A stretch of DNA of 64,000 nucleotides from Dermatemys mawii (lineage: Eukaryota; Chordata; Testudines; Dermatemydidae): contig ML677341.1 in NCBI GenBank assembly GCA_007922305.1, forward strand, positions 68,568,663-68,632,662, in the 5' to 3' direction. Shown here piece after piece: positions 57,302-64,000 of this stretch (positions within the stretch are counted from its first letter, which is position 1; each line of letters starts with the position of its first letter). The notes below the pieces were generated by a model that saw only the letters and a program-made list of their open reading frames with translations, made no database searches and was not told where the DNA came from. Both the position numbers and the translations under genes were made by a program.

Positions 57302-57490
57302 TCATTTAGTGCCCCTTGTTCTTGTATTATGAGGAGGAGTAAATAACACCTCCTTAAGTACTTTCGCTATATCACTCATGATTTTATAGACCTCTATCAT
57401 ATCCCCGCTTAGTCGCCTGTTTTCCAAGCTGAAAAGTCCCAGTCTTATTAATCTCTCCTCACACGGAAGCCATTCTATACCTATAATCAT
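57302..57490 (-). pseudogene. CR1 ORF2 C-terminal fragment
   Basis: A 62-codon frame encodes ERLIRLGLFSLENRRLSGDM then IEVYKIM, the post-RT segment of CR1 ORF2 (LxxLGLFSLexRRLRGDlIevYKim). This region has no enzymatic motif. It lies in the expected order downstream of the RT fragment. Confidence 0.9.
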
Positions 57491-58112
57491 TTATGTTGCC
57501 ACCTTTCTGAACCTTTTCGAATTCCCATACAGTATATCTTTTTTGAGATGGGGCAGCTGCATCTGCACATGGTATTCAAGGTGTGGGCATACCATGGATT
57601 TATATAGAAGTAATGTGATATTTTCTGTCTTATTACCTATTCCTTTACTGATGATTCCCAACATTCTGTTTGCTTTTTTGACTTCTGCTGCACATTAAGT
57701 GGATGATTTCAGAGAACTATTCACAATGACTCCAAGATCTTTTTCTTGAGTGGTAACAGCTAATTTAGACCATATCACTGTATATGTATAGTTAAGATTA
57801 TGTTTTGCAATGTGCATTACTTTGCATTTATCAACATTAAATTTAATCTGCCATTTTGTTGCTCAGTCACTCAGTTTTGTGAGATCCTTTTGTAGCTCTT
57901 TGTAATCTGCCAGGGACTTAACTACCTTGAGTAGTTTTGTTTCATCTGCAAATTTTGCCACCTCACTGTTTACCCCTTTTTCCAGATCGATAATGAATAT
58001 GATAACTAGGACTGGGTCCCATACACATCCCTGGGCGACACCACTATGTACCTCTCTCCATTCTGAAAACTGACCATTTATTCCTCCCCTTTGTTTCCTA
58101 TCTTTTAACCAG

Positions 58113-58460
58113 TTACCAATCCATGAGAGAACCTTCCCTCTTATCCCATATCTGCTTATTTTGCTTTTTGTGAGGGAGCTTGTTAAAGGCTTTCTGAAAA
58201 TTTAAATACACTTTATCCACTGAATCTCTTTTGTCTGCATGCTGTTGACCCCCCTCAAGGAATTCTAGTAGATTGGTGAGGCATGATTTCCCTTTACAGA
58301 AACAATGTTGACTATTTCCCAAGAAATTATGTTCATCTATGTATCTGACAATTTTGTTCTTTAAGATAGTTTCAACCAATTTTCCTGGTACTGAAGTGAG
58401 GTTTACTGGCCTGTAGTTGCTAGGGTCACCTCTGGAGCACTTTTTAAAAATTGGTGTCAC
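58113..58460 (-). pseudogene. CR1 reverse transcriptase fragment
   Basis: 115 codons start TPIFKKCSRGDPSNYRPVNL then PGKLVETILKNKI, then DEHNFLGNSQHCFCKGKSCL and VDKVYLNFQKAFNKLPHK. These are RT motifs 1-3 of the CR1 family: SNYRPVSL, the QHGFxxGRSC block (here QHCF, CKGKSC), and the YLDFxKAFD block that carries the first catalytic aspartate. In this copy that block reads YLNFQKAFN, so both acidic positions are Asn. The YxDD motif is not in the frame. Confidence 0.9.
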
Positions 58461-58465
58461 ATTAG

Positions 58466-58816
58466 CTATCCTCCGTCATTTGGTACAGAAGCTGATTTAA
58501 ATGATAGGTTACAGATGACAGTTAGTAGTCCTGCAATTTCACATTTGAGTTCCTTCATAATTCTTGGGTGAATACCATCAGGTCCTGGAGACTTAATACT
58601 GTTTAGTTTATCAATTTGTTCCAAAACCTCCTCTAATGACACCTCAATTTGAGACAGTTCCTCAGATCTGTCATCCAAAAAGAATGGCTCAGGTCTGGGA
58701 ATCGCCCTCATATTCTCAGCAGTGAAGACAGATGCAAAGTATTCATTTAGTTTTTCCAAAATGGCCTTATCATCTTTGAGTGCTCCTTTAGTATCTTGAT
58801 AGTCCAGTGGCCCCAC
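58466..58816 (-). pseudogene. CR1 ORF2 linker region fragment
   Basis: 116 codons include KAILEKLNEYFASVFTAEN, then EEVLEQIDKLNSIKSPGPDG and HPRIMKELKCEIAGLLTVI. This is the segment between the endonuclease and the reverse transcriptase in CR1. SPGPDGIHPRxMKEL is the family signature. A frameshift separates it from the RT fragment to its left. Confidence 0.92.
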
Positions 58817-59196
58817 TGGTTGTTTAGCAGGCTTCCTGCTTCTGATGTATTTAAAAAAAATTGTTATTACTTTTGGAGTCTTTGGCTAGCTGTTCTTCAA
58901 ATTCTGTTTTTACACTTTAGTTGCCAGTGTTTATGCTCTTTTCTATTTTGCTCATTAGGATTTATCTTCCACTTTTTAAAGGATGCCTTTTTGCCACTCA
59001 CTGCTTCTTTTATTTGTTGTTTAACCACAGTGGCTCTTTTTTGGTTCTCTTGCTATGTTTTTTAAATTGAGGTGTACATTTAAGTTGAGCCTCTATTATG
59101 GTGTCTAAAAAGTTTCCATGGAGCTTGCAGGGATTCTACTTTTAGTACTGTACCTTTTAATTTCTGTTTCACTAACCTCATTTTTGTGTAGAAGAA

Positions 59197-59316
59197 TTTA
59201 TCTTCCCCCTCTTTATAACAAACTTTTACATACTTAGAGACTGTTGTCATGTACCCCTCAGTCTTCTTTTCTCTAGACTAAACAAACCCATTTTTTCAAT
59301 ATTTCCTCCTAGGTTA
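59197..59316 (-). mobile_element. CR1/L2-like 3' fragment
   Basis: gagactgttgtcatgtaccc, ctcagtcttcttttctctagac and taaacaaacccattttttcaat are the reverse complement of a LINE post-RT region of a subfamily different from its neighbour. About 120 bp. Confidence 0.6.
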
Positions 59317-59317
59317 T

Positions 59318-60285
59318 GTATGATGGGGTGCACTCATCTGCCATGAGTGCCTCCTGTTGGTTAGGTGCAAACCTGCACGCTCTGTTTCGGCTTCTAGGCC
59401 CTTTTCAGCTGTCCTACCCTGTCTCCCAGTCCAGTCTCCCCCCGGTCCTGGGCCTCTGTCCTAGTCCCTCCTACATAAGGGCTGAGAAACCGACACAATC
59501 TCTCCCTAGAACTATGGGCCAAGACAGGCCTTTGACCACCATGACACAGCCCTGCATATCCAGCTCAACTTCTGCAGCGGGGTAAAAGCGGATCTCACCA
59601 GGTATACAGTAGATGGACTGGGAGGTGTCAGTACAGGCCATTTAACCTCACTTGGTCTTCCCTAACCAAGATGCACCCACAACCCAAATCTACAAGATCT
59701 TTCACTATGGTTTCTCCCACCCTAACTGCTACTACCCCTGGTGGGGCCATCCTGACTTTAGGGCAATCAGGGTCTTTCCTCCTTAGGAGCTTCCCAGGGT
59801 CACTCCCTGGTGAACTCCTCTCAGTTTACCATACTGTTCAGGCCACTCATCTCATTCAGCCTCAACGAAGGCTTCGGCTCACTCCACCGCTTTCCCCACT
59901 GAGGCTGCCAGTAAGTGTCTTACCCAGCTCTACTCCCCTCCTTGGAGAACTGCCCCAGAACTTTCTCCATTGAACTTGTTTCGGGACAGAGCCACCATGT
60001 TGAAAGATCCCATAATTTCTGGGCTGCTATCCATGGTCGTGCCTCTTACTGGAACAATTCTACCCAGAACCTGTGCCTATAAGCATCTGGAGTCAGCCCT
60101 AATCAGTCCAGGATGCCTGTCTTCACCACCGGATTGGAGTTTGTTGTTTCATCACTTATTGCCCGGTAGGCCGCCTACACCTCACTCATCAGAAACAATG
60201 CTATGTGGGCCGCCCAAGACAATGCCACCCAGTCCGCTTGCCTTTGTCAGCCGCTCAAAGGTCCAGAGGAAGGCCTCAGGGCAGG
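59318..60285 (+). repeat. GC-rich unclassified repeat, LTR-like
   Basis: A sharp rise in GC begins at gatggggtgcactcatctgcc, just after the LINE fragment. The ~970-bp stretch is C-rich on the plus strand and holds frames of up to 125 codons that are Pro/Ser/Leu-rich without domains. It has the look of an LTR or other retroelement segment. No ends or duplications were found. Confidence 0.35.
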
Positions 60286-62479
60286 GCTGGCCTTATGGAA
60301 AATGGCACTCTGGGGAAATGTGTATTTTGTCTCCTGGGCCCCTGTGAGCTACCCAGATTCCCTCCCCATCCCCCGCATTGCCCCTGGCCCCTGAGGGCTC
60401 CCTGGGCCTTGCTGCTTCTCCTCAACACTCAATTTGTAATGAAAGAGGTGCCAGGGCTCAGTGCTGAAAAGCCCCAGCACGAGCTAAGCATTGCACAAGA
60501 CATCTGCAGTAAAAAGTCCTGTGAGGAGGTTTGTGTCAGGCAGGGATCCACAGCCAGCCAGCACACCCCTGGTGCAGCCTTTGTCATCAGGACTCCTATG
60601 GAGCCTCTGGAGAAATAAAAATCTGCTATGCTCAACAGAATCCATGGGAGCAAGTGATAGTGAATCCTCTGTGGAGTGTGGCAGCCCTCCCTGGCAAAAG
60701 AGGTGGGATTTCACAGCAAGAGTTGAGTCTGGCACATTGTTTAATTAAGATGAAAGAGATGACCTCATCCATGTGAACTTTGCATCTGAAAAATAGAGAC
60801 AATTAACCCAATACCCAGGATTTTCCATCAAGGAAGATTACATCCATGAATGGACCTCTCAGCCATTACCGAACCCCAGTTAAATCAGTTAAAGGTGGGT
60901 CTGAGTGTGCAAGGAATACAGGATGCCCCTTCTGTGCTGCTCCCAATATGTCCCCTTTAGACAATCCATTTACCCTAGCCCAGAAGTAAGAAGAGCTTCT
61001 GTAGATCCTCATTTGGAGTTTAAAGGACCTACCAGATAAAAAGTCCCTTCTACTTTCAGCTCTTAGCTGAATTCCACATTAAGAATCTGATGGGAGGAGT
61101 TAGCTCTAACAATCCAAAATATTTGCCATTCTTTAAATTTTTAATTAAATGTTTATTGAAGAGCTAGATGACAGACTGTCTGGAATGGCTCACAACTGTG
61201 AGTGCCTACCTCAGGGAAGACTGCCAGAAAACAGGGCACACAGCCCAAACTGGTGGTGTGTGCTCTAATTAGATTTCACCAAACCAGTGACAACTGTGAA
61301 TTCCTGGATCGCTACACCAGTCATACCATACGAAAACACACACGGTCCTCTTAGACTCTCCTGTCTATCTTGCCACCCAGACAAACTGGACTTCGTAATA
61401 AAATGTCACTTAAACCAAAAATCACAACACATCCAGTTGCTCCCAGTCCCAAGACACAAGTCACTTACCCCAGATCAGTTTGATACTCTAGATCTTACAG
61501 CAAATACACCACTAGTAGCCAGTTTGATAGTAAACTAACTGAAGATTTATTAGCTAAGAAAAGGAGATGAAAGTTACTGAAAGGTTAAAGCAGGTAAATT
61601 GTATGCACAGGTGAGTCACAGTTTGTAATTCCAAGTGGTAGCAGTGATGTGATAAATTTACATAAACGTAGCTTATAATTGTTTAACTTAGCAACCATTT
61701 AGCAACATCTATGTTAGCTACAAATAAAAAGCATAAATAAAACTATATAAACAAGTGCAAAAACCCATGGCACAAGTATATAAATTTTGGACTTGAACAT
61801 ACATTGTCTGCTATTAAAAAGTGTTTTCAAAAATAACAATTTGGTTGATTAGACTAATCAGTATTGCAGCTGTTAATTCAAGTGCTTATTCTGAAGAAAT
61901 TAACTTTATTGGGAATTAATTTGTAGGGAAATTCCTCCTGTGCAAACTCATGCATTCTAGCTTTAACAACATTACACATCTGCAATGTCTGTCTCAGGTT
62001 GGCTAGAAAACATGCTTTATCTTTCACAACATGTGCTCTGTATAGCCAACAGGAGTCTGTCATATGCTTTAAAGACGTTAATTAAGAGCTAGATTGTCTC
62101 AGGTGGGCGTATATCTGAATAGGGTGTGTGTGTGTGCCTTCCTAAGCTTGGCAGCATCTTTTATTGTCTAGCCTGCTTCTATGGTCCCACATCTCCCAAC
62201 CTCTTTGGGAAAATGCATATCCCTGGGGCACATGAAAGAAGCAGATCACTTCTATGGTCCCCTGAGTGCAGGGCCTGCTATTGGCTTTATCCCTGGCAAA
62301 GGGAACTGTGATGTATTAGTCCTTGTAGAACTACATGGAGAATGGATGATTTTAGATTAAGCATTTACCCTTAGACATTAGTGCAACATGATGCACAGAA
62401 AGAAGATTGCTGTTTTTGAATGGCATCAGGCTGTGAAAAAAAACACAGCTCATGATCCACTATATACCCGTCAGATCCT
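60286..62479. other. no gene recognised
   Basis: Four overlapping frames of 63-137 codons at 60200-60780 lie on both strands without domain character. The rest is AT-rich with a short (gt)n run at 62123-62136. Nothing is supported. Confidence 0.45.
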
Positions 62480-62692
62480 TTTCTGCAGTACTCCTTCCTA
62501 AGCAGCCATTTCTCATTTTGTATGTGTGCAACTCATTGTTCCTTCCTAAGTATAGTTCTTGGCACTTCTACTTATTGAATTCCATCCTATTTACTTCTAG
62601 ATCTGGACCAAGGACAGTTCTCTGCAGGACCCCTCTCACTGTGCCCTTCCAACTCGATTATGAGCCATTGATGACTACTCTCTGTGTAAAAA

Positions 62693-62775
62693 CGAGGAGT
62701 TCTTGTGGCACCTTAGAGACTAACAAATTTATTTGGGCACAAGCTTTCATCGGCTAAAACCCACTTGGTATTCCA
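62693..62775 (+). repeat. short insertion of the gtgttagtc repeat family
   Basis: aaacgaggagttcttgtggcaccttagagactaacaaatttatttgggcac is foreign to CR1 and matches the 48531-48596 family (shared cttgtggcaccttagaga). It splits the CR1 text ccattgatgactactc...ttccaaccagttgt. Class unknown; a SINE-like element is possible. Confidence 0.65.
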
Positions 62776-63278
62776 ACCAGTTGTGGAGGTTCATTTAGAC
62801 TAGGGTTCTCTAATTTGTTTATGAGAAGGTCAAGTGAGGCATTGTCAAAAGGCTTACTAAAGTCAAGATATAGTGCATCTACAGCTTCCCCCTCACACCC
62901 CCGTCCACAAGGTCATGTCATGTCATGTCAAAGAAAGTTATTAGGGTTTGACATCATTTGTTTTTGACAAATTTATGTTGACTGTCACTTATCACCTTCT
63001 TCTAGGCGCTTACAAATTGATCGTTTGATTATTTGCTGCATTATCTTTCTAGGTACCAAAGTTAAGATGAATGATCTATAATTCTCTGGGTTGTCCTAAT
63101 TTCCTTTTCATAGATAGGTATTATATTTGTTCTTTTGCAGTTCTCAGGTATCTCTCCTGTCCTCCTCAAGTTCTCAAAGATACTCGCTAATGTCTCAGAG
63201 CTCTCTACAGCCATTCCTTAAGTGTTCTAGGATGTATTTCATCAGCCCTGCTGACTTGAAGACATCTAACTTGTCTAA

Positions 63279-63508
63279 GGCCTTGTCTACACTGCCACTT
63301 TACAGCTCTGCAACTTTCTCGCTCAAGGTGTAAAAACCCACACCCCTGAGCGCTGGAAGTTTCAGTCCTGTAAAGTGGTAGGGTAGACAGTGCACCAGCT
63401 CTGGGATCCATGCTCCCAGCACTGGTAGCTAGTCCCATTGTGGAGGTGTTTTTTTCACAGTTCTGGTACTGCGACTACACAGCCATGTTAAAGCGCTGCC
63501 GCGTGCCC
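63279..63508. mobile_element. Harbinger MITE with TAA duplication, in CR1
   Basis: The 230-bp insert starts ggccttgtctacactgcc and is flanked by TAA at 63276-63278 and 63509-63511. Removing it restores the CR1 phrase cttgtctaa-gtaattctt. Internal hairpins include ccactttacagc / ctgtaaagtgg. The right terminus (expected to mirror the left) is truncated or mutated to gccgcgtgccc. Target duplication and TIR match PIF/Harbinger. Confidence 0.88.
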
Positions 63509-63733
63509 TAAGTAATTCTTAACTGATTCTTTTCCTAGTTCAGACTCAGATATTACCACTTTTACACTGATATTCATTATGCTACTTTTCCAATCACTCC
63601 TAACTTTTTTGGTGTAAACTGAAACAAAAAAATCATTTAACACTCCAGCCATTACTGCATTTTCTGTTGTTGTCTTTCCTTTCTTCTTAAGTAACTGGCC
63701 TACCCTGTCCTTGGTCTTCCTTTTGCTTCTCAT
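63488..63733 (-). pseudogene. CR1 ORF2 linker fragment
   Basis: 81 codons encode KRKTKDRVGQLLKKKGKTTT, then ENAVMAGVLNDFFVSVYTKK. The pattern VGxLLxxxGxLTTxdxExAExLNxFFaSVFTxK is the CR1 segment upstream of the RT. The frame's last codons run into the inserted MITE. Confidence 0.85.
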
Positions 63734-63775
63734 CTATTTGTAAAATGGTTTCTAGTTACCCTTTATAATCCAGTG

Positions 63776-64000
63776 TCCAAATTAATTATCAACCTGTTAT
63801 GTGTTTTAATGATAGCTTTGAGTCCAAAATAAAGCCCATTCCAAAACAACTTTACAAAGATATCACACATCCATGTGCTAAAATGCAATTTTTTATAAGA
63901 CTATGTTAATTAAGTATTTACTGCCTAGAGCATCACTATTATTCCCTTCCAGTACAGAAATGCCAGTGGAGACATTTTAATGTATTACTTTTAATCATAA
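63776..64000. other. no feature recognised
   Basis: AT-rich sequence to the end of the window. Confidence 0.5.

Larger units (their letters stand above)
56947..59195 (-). mobile_element. 2.2-kb CR1 LINE copy, minus strand
   Basis: On the minus strand the order is linker, RT, post-RT domain and 3' end. Encoded pieces are at 58466-58816, 58113-58460 and 57302-57490. Plus-strand landmarks of the reverse complement include gccactgtcagaggatac-type 3' text near 57000 and gaatctatctacctcgctt. It has no 5' end and has stops and frameshifts, so it is a truncated dead copy, but frames of over 110 codons survive, making it younger than the copy at 50.8-54.3 kb. Confidence 0.92.
62480..63775 (-). mobile_element. 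CR1 LINE copy, minus strand, with insertions
   Basis: Landmarks on the plus strand (reverse of the element) are ttgttccttcctaagtatag, aaggacagttctctgcaggac, gttctctaatttgtttatgagaaggtc, gtgactgtcact-like text, atgtatttcatcagccctg, gacttgaagacatctaacttgtc and aactgaaacaaaaaaatcattta. These follow CR1 ORF2 order in reverse. The frame at 63488-63733 encodes the linker. Insertions at about 62693-62775 and 63279-63508 interrupt it. Dead copy. Confidence 0.88.

Noticed and set aside
58796..59065. 89-codon plus-strand hydrophobic frame
   Set aside because: It is antisense to the CR1 copy, which explains the sequence on the minus strand.
1..64000. CRISPR array, tRNA or rRNA gene, bacterial operon signals
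   Set aside because: No regularly spaced direct repeats, no cloverleaf with A/B boxes and no rRNA blocks were recognised. The content is that of a vertebrate nuclear genome.

Overview
The window looks like gene-poor, AT-rich amniote DNA, most likely from a turtle. Three kinds of repeat support this: abundant CR1 LINE copies, hAT miniature elements with CAGGGGT/C-type ends, and Harbinger (PIF) elements encoding a transposase and a Myb/SANT-like partner. All have the sequence character I associate with turtle genomes. I found no complete host protein-coding gene, tRNA, rRNA or CRISPR array. Most open reading frames here are chance or lie inside repeats, so the window is probably intergenic or one long intron. 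A run of 10 N inside a CTTT microsatellite (48980-48989) marks an assembly gap.

Layout: 0-4.8 kb holds two inverted hAT MITEs with intact 8-bp target duplications (944-1138, 1483-1689) and small foldback repeats. 4.8-6.4 kb is a GC-rich element with 18 exact TTTAAA sites and a ~560-bp imperfect palindrome. 6.4-13.7 kb is mostly unique sequence. 13.7-16.5 kb is a decayed two-gene Harbinger transposon with a nested hAT MITE. 16.5-31 kb is AT-rich with old LINE fragments, a hAT element (21316-22233) and the tail of a non-CR1 LINE (28.7-29.3 kb). 31-36 kb has a hAT element, a second copy of the TTTAAA element and a GC-rich hAT MITE. 36-46.7 kb is mostly unique, with one LTR-like insertion in an ancient LINE (39.2-40.2 kb).

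46.7-49 kb has a Harbinger MITE, a second Harbinger coding fragment (Myb-like plus transposase, convergent), another MITE with a TTA duplication and the gapped microsatellite. 49.5-54.3 kb contains two CR1 copies. The second is interrupted by a 700-bp solo LTR (5-bp TSD) and by a hAT element that itself carries a TA-flanked element. 55.7-60.3 kb has a third Harbinger fragment, LTR-like sequence and a 2.2-kb minus-strand CR1. 62.5-63.8 kb is another minus-strand CR1 interrupted by a Harbinger MITE with TAA duplications.

The genes do not act together as a host pathway. The only functional logic visible is that of transposons: in both better-preserved Harbinger copies the transposase and the Myb-like DNA-binding protein are encoded convergently. 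Every coding relic carries stops, frameshifts or deletions, so all appear dead. Family names rest on recognition of sequence and encoded motifs; no database search was run.
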